From positions 4,836,001-4,900,000 of the forward strand of contig NZ_JACIBV010000001.1 in NCBI RefSeq assembly GCF_014195505.1: DNA of 64,000 nucleotides. The letters are read 5' to 3'. The stretch is from Nonomuraea dietziae. Lineage in GTDB: Bacteria; Actinomycetota; Actinomycetes; Streptosporangiales; Streptosporangiaceae. The stretch's first letter is position 1; each line of letters starts with the position of its first letter. Both the position numbers and the translations under genes were made by a program. Shown in pieces: positions 33,727 through 42,987 of this stretch. The notes under the pieces were generated by a model, which did no database searches, had not been told where the DNA came from, and saw only the letters and a program-made list of their open reading frames with translations.

Positions 33727-34080
33727 ATGCAGCGCTACGCGATCACCTTCGAGATCCGACAGGGAACCCAGGCGGCGGTGCGTGAGCTGCTGTCCGGGTA
33801 CGCGCCGCCCGAGTGGGAGACCGCCGACGGCACCCGGCTGCTGAGCACCTCGATCTTCATGAAGGACACCACGGTGATCCGGGTCATCGAGATCGACGGC
33901 AGCCTGCCGAGCGTGATGCGCCACCTGGCCGCACAGCCCAGCATCCAGAAGCTCGAACGCGAGCTCGACCCCTACCTCGCCACCCCCAGGGACATGAGCA
34001 CCCCCGAGGGCGCCCGCGCCTTCTTCGTCAGCGCCCTCATGGAGCACGTCACCACCCGCGTCGCGGAGCCCGTCCGATGA
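33727..34080 (+). CDS. SchA/CurD-like domain protein
   Basis: A 117-residue protein of the SchA/CurD family, named from spore-pigment and curamycin gene clusters. MQRYAITFEIRQGTQAAVRELLSGY, TRLLSTSIFMKDTTVIRVIEIDG and ERELDPYLATPRDMST fit the family. Its biochemical function is unsettled. It opens the rightward polyketide operon and overlaps the reductase start as ATGA. Confidence 0.9.
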   Translation: MQRYAITFEIRQGTQAAVRELLSGYAPPEWETADGTRLLSTSIFMKDTTVIRVIEIDGSLPSVMRHLAAQPSIQKLERELDPYLATPRDMSTPEGARAFFVSALMEHVTTRVAEPVR

Positions 34081-34805
34081 GCGGGCAGGTCCTGCTCGTC
34101 ACCGGCGCCACCGGCGGCCTGGGTGGCGCGGTCGTCCCCAGGCTGGCCGCGAGAGGCGACCGGCTCCTGCTGGTCGGCCGCGACAAGGACAGGCTCGCCG
34201 AGCTGGAGGCCGTCCACGGAGCGCCTGGCCGGGTGGAGACCCTGACCGCCGACGTGTCCGACCCGGAGGGCGCCAGGTCGGCGGCCGAGGAGGCCGTCAC
34301 CAGGTACGGCAGGCTCGACGGCCTCGTCCACCTGGTCGGCGCCTTCAAGGCGGGCCCGCTGTTCCTCATGGACGCCGACGCCTACGAGCAGACGCTTCGC
34401 GCCAACTTCCTGTCGGCGGTCACCGTCACCCAGGCCGCCCTTCCGCACCTGGGCCAGGGCGCCAGGCTGGTCTTCTTCACCACGCCGCTGGCCGACGAGC
34501 CGCTGCCCGCGCTGTCGGCGTACGCCGCCTCGAAGGCCGCGCTGGTGGCCTGGGCGCGCTCGGTCGCGCACGAGCTCAAGCGCGGCGGCGTCCACGTGAA
34601 CGTGATCAGCATGACCATGGCCGACACGCCCGACAAGCGGGCCGCCCGTCCCGACCTCAACTTCGACCACACGGTCGCGCCCGACCTCGTCGCCCGCGCC
34701 GTCGCCTTCCTCACCAGCGAGGAGGCCGACGGGCTCTACGGTGCGGTGGTGCCGGTGCTCGGCCGCTTCGAGTTCCGCTCCGACCTGTCGGGGCCGCCGC
34801 GATGA
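34077..34805 (+). CDS. Short-chain dehydrogenase/reductase
   Basis: A 242-residue SDR. The nucleotide site is VTGATGGLGGAVV near residue 8, the catalytic YAASKAALVAWARS lies near 145, and the usual Ser is replaced by TTP in FFTTPLADEP. It could reduce a keto group on the polyketide or act as a tailoring dehydrogenase. It overlaps its neighbours by 4 bp on both sides. Confidence 0.9.
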   Translation: MSGQVLLVTGATGGLGGAVVPRLAARGDRLLLVGRDKDRLAELEAVHGAPGRVETLTADVSDPEGARSAAEEAVTRYGRLDGLVHLVGAFKAGPLFLMDADAYEQTLRANFLSAVTVTQAALPHLGQGARLVFFTTPLADEPLPALSAYAASKAALVAWARSVAHELKRGGVHVNVISMTMADTPDKRAARPDLNFDHTVAPDLVARAVAFLTSEEADGLYGAVVPVLGRFEFRSDLSGPPR

Positions 34806-35104
34806 CCGCCAGGATCGTCTTCCTCATCACCGTGCCGGCCGAGCGTCAGGACGACTTCCTCGTCGCCTACGAGAAGATCAGGTACCAGGTCTCAGGAGGC
34901 GTGCCCGGCCACCTGAAGGACCAGGTCTGCCAGTCGGCGACCGACCCGGAGCAGTGGCTCATCACCAGCGAGTGGCGCGAGCTGGCCGACTTCCTGGCGT
35001 GGGAGGCCACGCAGGAGCACCGCGACCTGGTCAAGCCCATGCGCGAGTGCATCACGGCGGCGAGGTCGCTGCGCTTCCTGGTCAAGGCGGAGACAGGGAC
35101 GTGA
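34802..35104 (+). CDS. Antibiotic biosynthesis monooxygenase (ABM) domain protein
   Basis: A 100-residue ABM-fold protein with RIVFLITVPAERQDDFLVAYE, WLITSEWRELADFLAWE and a C-terminal FLVKAE strand. Members such as ActVA-ORF6 oxidise aromatic polyketides to quinones without cofactors, so a quinone-forming step is likely. Overlaps are ATGA before and GTGA after. Confidence 0.88.
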   Translation: MTARIVFLITVPAERQDDFLVAYEKIRYQVSGGVPGHLKDQVCQSATDPEQWLITSEWRELADFLAWEATQEHRDLVKPMRECITAARSLRFLVKAETGT

Positions 35105-36252
35105 ACCCGCTCAGGGTGCTCGTGGCGGGCGGCGGCATCGGGGGGCTGACCGCGGCGGTGGCGCTCAGGCGCGCGGGCGCCGCGGTCACCGTCCACGAAC
35201 GCGCCCCCGAGCTGCGCATGGCCCAGGCCGGTCACGGGCTCGTCCTGTGGCACAACGCCGTGCTGGCGCTGCGCGACCTCGGACTGGAGCCGGGCGTGGA
35301 GAAGATCGGCTACGAGCTGCGCGAGCACCTGTTCAGGAACAGCGGGGGGCGCAGGCTCGCCCGCTGGTCCATGGCGAGGAAGGCGGCCGAGCTGGGGGCG
35401 CCCGTCTACAGCGTGAGCCGTCCCGACCTGCACGCGCTGCTGGTCGAGGAGGCCGGCGACGCCCTCAGGCTGGACTCGCCCTGCGGCGGGTTCTCCGCCG
35501 ACGGCAGCGGCGTGACCGTCCGGGTCGGCGACGCCGAGGAGCGGGTGGACGCGCTCATCGGCGCCGACGGGCTGCGCTCGGTGGTGCGGGCGGCGCTCGT
35601 CCCGCACGAGCCGCCGCCGCGCTACGCCGGGTTCACCGCCTTCCAGGGCGTCATCGACCTGCCGGGCTCCGGCGTGCCCGAGCACACCTTCCTCAGCACC
35701 TGGGGCAGGGGCCGCTGGTTCGTCTGCTACCGGCTCACCGGCGATCTCGTCTACTGGGACGGCGTGCTGAGCGACCACATCACCGCCCCGTTCGGAACGC
35801 GCCCGCTCGACCTGCTCGCCAGGGAGTTCGGCGACTGGCCCGACCCGATCCCCCGGCTGGTCGCCGCCACCGACCCTGCCGACCTGACCACCGTCCCGAT
35901 CTTCGACAGGCCGCCCATGCCGCGCTGGGCCCACGGCAGGGTGGCGCTGCTCGGCGACGCGGCGCACCCGATGACCTTCAACCTCGGACAGGGCGCGGGA
36001 CAGTCGATCGAGGACGCCCTCGTCCTGGCCGAGTGCCTGAAGGGCGGCGACGTCGCCGAGGGGCTGCGCCGCTACGAGGCGCGCCGGGTGGCCCGCGCCG
36101 CCCGCATCGTCCGCAGGTCGCGGGCCAACGGCGCCCTCACCAGGTGGCGCCATCCCGTGGCGTGCGCCGCGCGCGACGCCTTCATGCGCCTGACCTTCGA
36201 CCGGCTCGTCTACCGCAAGACCTACCAGCTCACCATGGAGGACACCTCATGA
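35101..36252 (+). CDS. FAD-dependent monooxygenase
   Basis: A 383-residue aromatic hydroxylase of the UbiH/PHBH type. The Rossmann motif VAGGGIGGLTAAVAL is at the N-terminus, GADGLRSVVR near residue 158 is the DG motif, and GDAAHPMTFNLGQGAGQSIEDA near 285 is the GD motif. It should hydroxylate the polyketide with NAD(P)H and O2. WhiE clusters also encode such an enzyme. GTG 35101 is chosen from the GTGA overlap. Confidence 0.92.
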   Translation: MNPLRVLVAGGGIGGLTAAVALRRAGAAVTVHERAPELRMAQAGHGLVLWHNAVLALRDLGLEPGVEKIGYELREHLFRNSGGRRLARWSMARKAAELGAPVYSVSRPDLHALLVEEAGDALRLDSPCGGFSADGSGVTVRVGDAEERVDALIGADGLRSVVRAALVPHEPPPRYAGFTAFQGVIDLPGSGVPEHTFLSTWGRGRWFVCYRLTGDLVYWDGVLSDHITAPFGTRPLDLLAREFGDWPDPIPRLVAATDPADLTTVPIFDRPPMPRWAHGRVALLGDAAHPMTFNLGQGAGQSIEDALVLAECLKGGDVAEGLRRYEARRVARAARIVRRSRANGALTRWRHPVACAARDAFMRLTFDRLVYRKTYQLTMEDTS

Positions 36253-37079
36253 CCGTCACAGGTCTGCCGACGGGCGTCAGCCGTACGGCGGTGCTGATCG
36301 CCCAGGCCAGGGAGGCCGAAACGGCCCGTCCCAGCGGTCTGTTCAAGGACCCGCTCGCCCGCCCTCTGGTGGAGGCCGCAGGCCGCATCAGCGGTGTGAG
36401 CGAGGCGGGCCGCCGCGCGGCCGAGCACTTCGTGCTGCGCACCCGCTACTTCGACGATCGCCTCGGCGAGGCCGTCCGCACGGGGCTGCGGCAGGTCGTG
36501 CTGCTGGCCGCGGGGCTCGACACCAGGGCCTACCGGCTCGACTGGCCCGCGGGCACCCGGCTGTTCGAGGTGGACCTGCCCGACCTCATCGCCTTCAAGG
36601 ACAGGGTGCTGGCCGAACACGACGCGCGGGCCCGCTGCGAGCGCACGGCCGTCGCCGCCGACCTGCGCGACGACTGGCCCGCCTCCCTCGTCTCGGCCGG
36701 GTTCGACCCTGAACGGCCGACCGCGTGGCTGGTCGAAGGCGTGCTCATGTACCTGACCCCCGAGGACGGCGCCGCCGTGCTGAAGCGGCTGAGCGAGCTG
36801 TCCGCGCCGGGCAGCAGGCTCTCCGTCGAGCACGTCAACCAGGCCTACGCCGACCAGCCGAAGATGCGGCCCGCCATGAACAAGCTGGCGGCCACGCAGG
36901 CGGCCTGGCTGTCGTCGGTGGAGGACCCCGAGCAATGGCTCGCGGCGCACGGCTGGCGGGCCGAGATCACCCACCAGGCCGACCTCGCCGTGAGCCTCGG
37001 CCGTCCCGTTCCCGCCATGGCCCACCCCGCGGTCGCGGGATCGGCCCGTATCTGGCTCGTCGACGCCACCCGCGACTGA
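36249..37079 (+). CDS. SAM-dependent methyltransferase, LCMT/TIGR00027 type
   Basis: A 276-residue methyltransferase. TAVLIAQAREAETARP and the signature LLAAGLDTRAYRLDWP near residue 80 identify the class, with VEGVLMYLTPEDG near 165. These enzymes methylate hydroxyl or carboxyl groups. It is the likely O-methylation step of the pathway. It overlaps the monooxygenase by ATGA. No methyltransferase belongs to the S. coelicolor whiE set as I know it, so the product here is probably different. Confidence 0.88.
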   Translation: MTVTGLPTGVSRTAVLIAQAREAETARPSGLFKDPLARPLVEAAGRISGVSEAGRRAAEHFVLRTRYFDDRLGEAVRTGLRQVVLLAAGLDTRAYRLDWPAGTRLFEVDLPDLIAFKDRVLAEHDARARCERTAVAADLRDDWPASLVSAGFDPERPTAWLVEGVLMYLTPEDGAAVLKRLSELSAPGSRLSVEHVNQAYADQPKMRPAMNKLAATQAAWLSSVEDPEQWLAAHGWRAEITHQADLAVSLGRPVPAMAHPAVAGSARIWLVDATRD

Positions 37080-37093
37080 CTGACAGGGAGACA

Positions 37094-37342
37094 ATGATGG
37101 AATTCACCGAGAGCAACCTGCGCGACCTGCTCGCCGCCGTGGGCCTGCCGTCCAGCGAGGGCGGGGAGGAGCTGGAGCGCACCTTCGACGAGCTCGGTCT
37201 CGACTCGCTGGCCAGGATGGAGCTCGCCACCCGCATCCAGGACAGGTTCGGCGTGGACGTGGAGGACCGGATCACCGCGGAGGCGACCCCCTCGCTGGTG
37301 CGCGACCTGGTCAACGAGCGACTGATCGGAGCGGTGCGATGA
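37094..37342 (+). CDS. Acyl carrier protein of the type II PKS
   Basis: An 82-residue ACP. The phosphopantetheine serine is S38 in ELGLDSLARMELATRIQDRFG. AGGGAG sits before ATG 37094, so this gene has its own strong ribosome site, in line with high ACP need. A second ATG at 37097 would shorten it by one residue. It overlaps the aromatase start by ATGA. Confidence 0.95.
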   Translation: MMEFTESNLRDLLAAVGLPSSEGGEELERTFDELGLDSLARMELATRIQDRFGVDVEDRITAEATPSLVRDLVNERLIGAVR

Positions 37343-38175
37343 TCGGCCACACCGACAACGCGATCGAGATCGCCGCGCCCATCGGGTTCGTCTGGGAGCA
37401 GACCAACGACGTGCGCACCTGGCCCGACCTGTTCTCCGAGTACGCCGAGGCCGAGGTACTGGAGGAGGGCGACAACACGGTCACCTTCCGGCTGACCATG
37501 CACCCCGACGAGCAGGGCAGGGTGTGGAGCTGGGTCTCCCAGCGCACCTGGGACACCGAGTCGAGGACCGTCAGGGCGCGCAGGATCGAGACGGGCCCCT
37601 TCGAGTTCATGAACATCGCCTGGGAGTACGAGGAGCTCACCCCCGACCTCACCAGGATGCGGTGGGTGCAGGACTTCCACATGAAGCCCGACGCCCCCCT
37701 CGACACCGCCGCGATGACCGACAGGATCAACACCAACTCCGTGGCGCAGATGAACCTCATCAAGGAGAAGGTGGAGCGCCGCCGCCGCTCGGTCGTCGGC
37801 TTCCACGACGTGCCCGCCAACACCAGGCGCGGCGGCGACCTGCGCACCCTGCTCTCCCCCGCCACCTGCGGGTCCTCCTCGGGCTTCTGCGGCGCCGTAC
37901 GGCTCGCCCCCGGTGAGGGCATCTCCGAGCACTACCACCCGTACTCGGAGGAGTACCTGTTCGTCGCCTCCGGCACGCTGAAGGTCGATCTCGACGGCGA
38001 GCCCGTCACGCTCGGCCCCGAGCAGGCCCTGTTCGTGCCGCGTAACGTGCGGCACAGGCTCACCAACGTCGGCGCCGGCGACGCGCTGGCGGTCTTCCAG
38101 CTCAGCCCGCTGGCCCCCAGGCCCGAGCTCGGTCACGTCGACACCGAGCCCTACCCCGAGCAGGTGGGCACATGA
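37339..38175 (+). CDS. Aromatase/cyclase fused to a cupin
   Basis: A 278-residue two-domain protein. Residues 1-150 form an SRPBCC aromatase/cyclase like WhiE ORFVI, with IEIAAPIGFVWEQTNDVRTWPDLF and MRWVQDFHMKPDAP. Residues about 175-265 are a cupin with GISEHYHPYSEEYLFVASGTL and VPRNVRHRLTNVG, giving the His/Glu metal site. In S. coelicolor whiE the cupin and the cyclase are separate proteins. The first-ring cyclisation is assigned by family; the cupin's role is unknown. Confidence 0.92.
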   Translation: MIGHTDNAIEIAAPIGFVWEQTNDVRTWPDLFSEYAEAEVLEEGDNTVTFRLTMHPDEQGRVWSWVSQRTWDTESRTVRARRIETGPFEFMNIAWEYEELTPDLTRMRWVQDFHMKPDAPLDTAAMTDRINTNSVAQMNLIKEKVERRRRSVVGFHDVPANTRRGGDLRTLLSPATCGSSSGFCGAVRLAPGEGISEHYHPYSEEYLFVASGTLKVDLDGEPVTLGPEQALFVPRNVRHRLTNVGAGDALAVFQLSPLAPRPELGHVDTEPYPEQVGT

Positions 38176-39434
38176 GGAGGGCCGTCGTCACCGGCATCGG
38201 CGTGCTGGCGCCAGGCGGCGTGGGCAGGGAGGAGTTCTGGAGCAGGATCGTGGACGGCAAGCCCGCCGTCCGCAGGATCACCACCTTCGACCCCTCCCCC
38301 TTCAGATCGCAGATCGCCGCCGAGGTCGACTTCGACGCCGCCGCCCTGGGCCTGACGCCGAGGGAGCGCAGGCGCATGGATCGCTTCGTCCAGTTCGCCA
38401 CGGTCTGCGCGGACGAGGCGCTGGCCGACTCCGGGCTCGACCTGGAGCGCTCCGACCGCGACAGGGTCGGCGTCAGCCTCGGCTCGGCCGTGGGCGCGAC
38501 CATCTCGCTGGAGGAGGAGTACGTCGTGGCCAGCGACCACGGCAGGGAGTGGCAGGTGGACCACCGCCACCTGCGCCCCTTCCTCTACCAGGCGCTGGTG
38601 CCCTCCAGCGCCGCCACCGAGCTGGCCGTGCGGTACGGCGCGCACGGCCCCGCCGCGGTCGTCTCGACCGGCTGCACCTCGGGCATCGACGCCATCGGCA
38701 GGGCCCTGCAGCTCATCCAGGACGGCGAGGCGGACGTGATGATCGCCGGCGCGTCCGACGCGCCGATCTCGCCCATCACCGTGGCCTGCTTCGACGCCAT
38801 CAGGGCCACCACCCCCGCCAACGACGACCCCGAAGGCGCCTCCAGGCCCTTCGACGCGGGCCGTCAGGGCTTCGTGCTCGGCGAGGGCGCCGCGGTGCTG
38901 GTCGTGGAGGAGCTGGAACACGCCAGGAAGCGCGGCGCCAGGGTCTACTGCGAGATCACCGGCTACGCGGCCAGGGCCAACGGCTTCCACATGACGGGTC
39001 TGCGTCCCGACGGGGTCGAGCTCGGTGAGGCGATCGTGGACGCGCTCGGCCAGGCCAGGCTGGTGCCCGAGGACATCGGCTACATCAGCGCGCACGGCTC
39101 GGGCACCAAGCAGAACGACAGGCACGAGAGCGCCGCCTACAAGCGGGCGCTCGGCGAGCACGCCCGCAGGGTGCCGATCAGCTCGATCAAGTCGGTCGTG
39201 GGGCACTCTCTGGGTGCGATCGGCTCGATCGAGATGGCCGCCTGCGCGCTGGTGCTCGAAAGAGGCGTGGTGCCGCCCACCGCCAACCTGATTACCCCCG
39301 ACCCCGAGTGCGACCTCGACTACACGCCGCTGGTCGCCCGCGAGGTCGAGGCCAGGCACGCGCTGTCGGCAGGCAGCGGGTTCGGCGGCTTCCAGTCGGC
39401 GATGATCTTCTCGGTGCCTGGAGCGGCCGCATGA
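38172..39434 (+). CDS. Beta-ketoacyl synthase alpha (KS-alpha)
   Basis: A 420-residue ketosynthase. The active-site Cys is C168 in VSTGCTSGID, and the His residues lie in ISAHGSGTKQND and VVGHSLGAIGSIE. The start MRRAVVTGIGVLAPGGVG and the RITTFDPSPFRSQIAAEVDFD segment are typical of spore-pigment KS-alpha proteins. It pairs with the KS-beta encoded next, overlapping by ATGA, to condense malonyl units on ACP. Confidence 0.95.
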   Translation: MRRAVVTGIGVLAPGGVGREEFWSRIVDGKPAVRRITTFDPSPFRSQIAAEVDFDAAALGLTPRERRRMDRFVQFATVCADEALADSGLDLERSDRDRVGVSLGSAVGATISLEEEYVVASDHGREWQVDHRHLRPFLYQALVPSSAATELAVRYGAHGPAAVVSTGCTSGIDAIGRALQLIQDGEADVMIAGASDAPISPITVACFDAIRATTPANDDPEGASRPFDAGRQGFVLGEGAAVLVVEELEHARKRGARVYCEITGYAARANGFHMTGLRPDGVELGEAIVDALGQARLVPEDIGYISAHGSGTKQNDRHESAAYKRALGEHARRVPISSIKSVVGHSLGAIGSIEMAACALVLERGVVPPTANLITPDPECDLDYTPLVAREVEARHALSAGSGFGGFQSAMIFSVPGAAA

Positions 39435-40639
39435 GCCGCAGAAGGGCCGTCATCACCGGGCTCGGCGTCGTCGCCCCCACGGGCATCGGCGTCAGCGAGC
39501 ACTGGGAGCGTTCGCTGGCGGGCGCCACCATGATCAGCCGGGTGGAGGGCTCGCCGATCAAGCTGGCGGGGCAGGTCGAGGGGTTCCGCGAGGAGGAGTT
39601 CGTCGACAGCAAGCTGCGCGTGCAGACCGACAGGTGGACCTGGTTCGCCATGGCCGCCACCCAGCTGGCGCTGGCCGACGCGGCCTTCGACCCGGCCAGG
39701 GAGAGCCCGTCGGACCTGTCGGTGGTCACCGCGGGCGGCTCGGGCGGCAACGCCTTCGGCCAGCGGGAGATCCAGGCGCTGTGGAGCCGAGGGCCGCGCT
39801 CGGTCAGCGCCTACCAGTCGATCGGCTGGTTCTACGCGGCCAGCAGCGGCCAACTGTCCATCAGGCACCAGCTGAAGGGGGCCTGCGGAGTCCTCGTCGC
39901 CGACGCGGCCGGCGGGATCGACGCCCTGAGGGAGGCCGCCAGGCTCGTCCGCAGGGGTACCGAGGGGGTGCTCACCGGCGGCACCGAGGCGCCGCTCTCG
40001 CCGTACGCGCTGGCCTGCCAGGCCGGCGAGGAGACGGTCAGCCGCGAGAGCGACCCCGCCCGCGCCTACCGGCCCTTCGCGCCCGACGCGAACGGGTACG
40101 TGCCGGCGGAGGGTGGGGCGATCCTGCTGGTGGAGGAGCGCGAGTCGGCGCTCGGACGGGGCGCGCCCTCGGTGTACGCCGAGATCGCGGGCACCGCGTC
40201 CACGCATGACGCGCACCACATCACCGACGCGGCGCCCGATCCCCGCCAGTACGCCAGGGCCATGCGCGAGGCGATCGCCAGGGCCGGGCTGCGCCCCGAC
40301 GACATCGGCGTGGTCTTCGCCGACGGGGCGGGCACGCCCGAGCGGGACGCCCTGGAGGTCGTCGCGCTCACGGAGGTCTTCGGCTCGCGCGCGGTGCCCG
40401 TCACCGTGCCCAAGACGATGACCGGCAGGCTGTGCTCGGGCGGCGCCGCCCTCGACCTGGCCTGGGCGGCGCTCGCGCTGGCCGACCAGGTGATCCCGCC
40501 GACCGTCAACGCCGGCGCCGAGGTCGGAGGGCTCGACCTGGTGCGGGAGGCCCGCACGGTCTCCGGCCTGTCGGCGGCGCTGGTGGTCGCCAGGGGCTCG
40601 GGCGGCTTCAACTCCGCGGCGGTCCTGACCGCCGTCTGA
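39431..40639 (+). CDS. Chain-length factor (KS-beta)
   Basis: A 402-residue KS-beta. The catalytic Cys of KS-alpha corresponds to Ala159 in LVADAAGGID; many chain-length factors have Gln here. The protein forms a heterodimer with KS-alpha and sets chain length. It ends the rightward operon and is followed by a strong bidirectional hairpin. ATG 39431 is fixed by the ATGA overlap. Confidence 0.94.
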   Translation: MSRRRAVITGLGVVAPTGIGVSEHWERSLAGATMISRVEGSPIKLAGQVEGFREEEFVDSKLRVQTDRWTWFAMAATQLALADAAFDPARESPSDLSVVTAGGSGGNAFGQREIQALWSRGPRSVSAYQSIGWFYAASSGQLSIRHQLKGACGVLVADAAGGIDALREAARLVRRGTEGVLTGGTEAPLSPYALACQAGEETVSRESDPARAYRPFAPDANGYVPAEGGAILLVEERESALGRGAPSVYAEIAGTASTHDAHHITDAAPDPRQYARAMREAIARAGLRPDDIGVVFADGAGTPERDALEVVALTEVFGSRAVPVTVPKTMTGRLCSGGAALDLAWAALALADQVIPPTVNAGAEVGGLDLVREARTVSGLSAALVVARGSGGFNSAAVLTAV

Positions 40640-40652
40640 CCTCGTCCCCACC

Positions 40653-40691
40653 GGAACGGCCACCGCCTCTCCCCGAGGCGGTGGCCGTTCC
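40653..40691. terminator. Perfect 16-bp bidirectional terminator
   Basis: GGAACGGCCACCGCCT at 40653-40668 pairs perfectly with 40676-40691 around a 7-nt loop. It lies between the convergent KS-beta and MMPL genes and marks the end of the PKS operon. Confidence 0.85.
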
Positions 40692-40709
40692 TTCGTCCTC
40701 TCATCCGGC

Positions 40710-42887
40710 TCAGTGCACGGGCTCGGGTACGGCGGGCCGCACGTGCTCGTCCTCGGGCCTGGCGGGCGAGGGCTCGACCCGCAGCAGCCTGGCCGCCCAG
40801 CCGGGCAGCCACCAGTTCCACCTGCCCATCATGGCCACGACGGCCGGCACCAGGATCGCCCTGATGAGGGTGGCGTCCAGGGCGATGCCGAGCGCCAGGC
40901 CGCTGGCGAACACCTTCACGTCCAGCTCAGGCGTCATCGCCAGCGCGGCGAACGAGATGAACAGGATCAGCGCCGCCGACGTGACCAGCCGGCCCGTGCG
41001 CCCGACGCCCTCGATCACCGCGTGCGCGGTGCTGCCCGACCTGTCGTACTCCTCGCGCATCCTGGCCAGGATGAAGACCTCGTAGTCCATGCTCAGGCCG
41101 TACAGGAAGGCGAAGATCGTCAGCGGGACGAACTCGCCGATCGAGCCGGTCGGGTGGATGTCGAGCAGCTCCTTGGTGCCCCAGCCGTACTGCCACAGCA
41201 ACACCATCGTGCCGATGACCGCGCCCAGCGACAGCAGGTTGAGCGCGATGGCCTTGAGCGGCAGCAGCAGGGACCTGAACGCCCTGGCCAGCATCACGAA
41301 CGTGACGAGCGCGATCATGGCGAGCATCCACGGGAACGCGCCGTAGGTCTGCGACCTGAAGTCCATGCTCTGCGCCGCGTTGCCGCCGACCCTCGCGTTG
41401 GCCGGCACCGCGGCCCGCACCGCGGAGATCGTCGCCTCGCCCGCCGCGCTGCCGCCCTCGGCCACGGGCAGGACGGTGACCACCGCCGTGCCCGACCTGC
41501 GCCAGGCCGCGTGGTCGGGGGCCAGCACGGTCGAGACGCCCTCGACGCCCCTGATGGCCTCGACGGCGGGCGCGGGGTCACCGGTGACGAACACGTCGAA
41601 GGCGACGATGGAGCCGGAGGGGATGCCCGCCTCCTTGAGCTCGGTCAGGCCTTCGTAGGCGGAGCCGCTGGTGCGCAGGCTGCCGCTCTCGGGCAGGCCG
41701 AGGTCCACCCTCGTGCCCGTGACCGCCAGGGCGACGAGCAGACCGCCGGTGAGCAGCGCGGCGGGCCAGCGCAGCCGTACGACGCCTCTGGCCCACGCCG
41801 ACCACGCCCTGCCCGCCCGCGCCTCGCGGGCGAAGCGCGCCCCGCCCGCCCGCCTCCTGTCCAGCCGCTGGCCCGTGCGGGCCAGCACCACAGGAAGGAC
41901 GGTCAGCGTGACCGCGACGCTCACCGCCGCGATGATCATTCCGGCGATCCCCAGGCTGCGCAGGAAAGGCACCGGCAGAACCACCATCGTGACCAGGCCG
42001 ATCGCCACCGCCAGCCCGCTGAACAGCACCGCCCTGCCCGCGCCCGCCATCGCCCTGTGGACGGCCTCGTCCCCCCTGTGCCCGAGCGCCTGTTCCTCCC
42101 GCCATCGGGCCACGATGAGCAGCGAGTAGTCGACCGCGATTCCCAGGCCCAGCAGGGGCATCGTGGTCAGCGCCACGTCGTGGACGGTCATCACCAGCGT
42201 CAGCAGCAGGATCACGATGAAGGAGCAGAAGATGGCCAGCACGGAGATCAGCAACGGCACGAAGGCCAGCGCCGACCTGAACACCAGGAGCAGCACCACC
42301 ACGGCGGCCAGCACGCCGATGCCGATCTTCGTGGGCACGTCCACGCCGCCCGCGTCCACGCTGGGCGCCAGCGCGTCGAGCCCGGTGACATGGATGGTCG
42401 AGCCAGGTGGCAGATGCGGGGTCATCGCCTTGACGATCACCAGGCTCTCGTCGGGCGTCTCACCGAGGCCGCCTCCCGGCGGGCTACCGTCGGAGTAGGT
42501 GCCGGGGAAGACCAGGCCGAGCGTGGTCCTGCCGTCCGAGCCCACCAGCTTGGGGTCGGCGGTGTCGGCGTAGGAGACGACGCGGGCCTTGGGCAGCACC
42601 GCGGCCACCGCGGCGAACGCCCTGCCCAGGCTCTCCTTCTGGGCCGTCACCGACTGTCCCTCGGGCAGGCGCACGACCGGCACGAACGGACGCTGGTAGC
42701 CGCCGTTGCCGTAGACCTTGACGATCTCCTGGTTGGCGTCGAAGGCGGGCATCCCAGGGTGGGCGTACTCCTCCGACAGGCGCTGGATCGCCAGCGGGGT
42801 CGCGCCCATCCCCACCAGGAAGGCGACCGCGGTCAGCAGGATGACCAGGCCCTTGCGACCTAGCACGAATGCCGAGATTCTCTCCAT
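40710..42887 (-). CDS. MMPL-family transporter
   Basis: A 725-residue RND/MMPL transporter with two repeats of about six membrane segments and large outside loops. Motifs include GLGIAVDYSLLIVARWREE near residue 245 and FLYGLSMDYEVFILARMREEY near 595, the paired Asp-Tyr segments of the family. It could export the polyketide or a lipid. It is divergent from an OmpR-type two-component system that may control it. Confidence 0.92.
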   Translation of the reverse strand: MERISAFVLGRKGLVILLTAVAFLVGMGATPLAIQRLSEEYAHPGMPAFDANQEIVKVYGNGGYQRPFVPVVRLPEGQSVTAQKESLGRAFAAVAAVLPKARVVSYADTADPKLVGSDGRTTLGLVFPGTYSDGSPPGGGLGETPDESLVIVKAMTPHLPPGSTIHVTGLDALAPSVDAGGVDVPTKIGIGVLAAVVVLLLVFRSALAFVPLLISVLAIFCSFIVILLLTLVMTVHDVALTTMPLLGLGIAVDYSLLIVARWREEQALGHRGDEAVHRAMAGAGRAVLFSGLAVAIGLVTMVVLPVPFLRSLGIAGMIIAAVSVAVTLTVLPVVLARTGQRLDRRRAGGARFAREARAGRAWSAWARGVVRLRWPAALLTGGLLVALAVTGTRVDLGLPESGSLRTSGSAYEGLTELKEAGIPSGSIVAFDVFVTGDPAPAVEAIRGVEGVSTVLAPDHAAWRRSGTAVVTVLPVAEGGSAAGEATISAVRAAVPANARVGGNAAQSMDFRSQTYGAFPWMLAMIALVTFVMLARAFRSLLLPLKAIALNLLSLGAVIGTMVLLWQYGWGTKELLDIHPTGSIGEFVPLTIFAFLYGLSMDYEVFILARMREEYDRSGSTAHAVIEGVGRTGRLVTSAALILFISFAALAMTPELDVKVFASGLALGIALDATLIRAILVPAVVAMMGRWNWWLPGWAARLLRVEPSPARPEDEHVRPAVPEPVH

Positions 42888-42987
42888 GCGAGCAGTTGAC
42901 CAGCGCGGCGACAGGCGGCTCTGTGATCTCTCTTAGAGAGCCATGTGAGTTTCCCCGATCCCTGACTCTTCGGGTCAGAATGACCAC

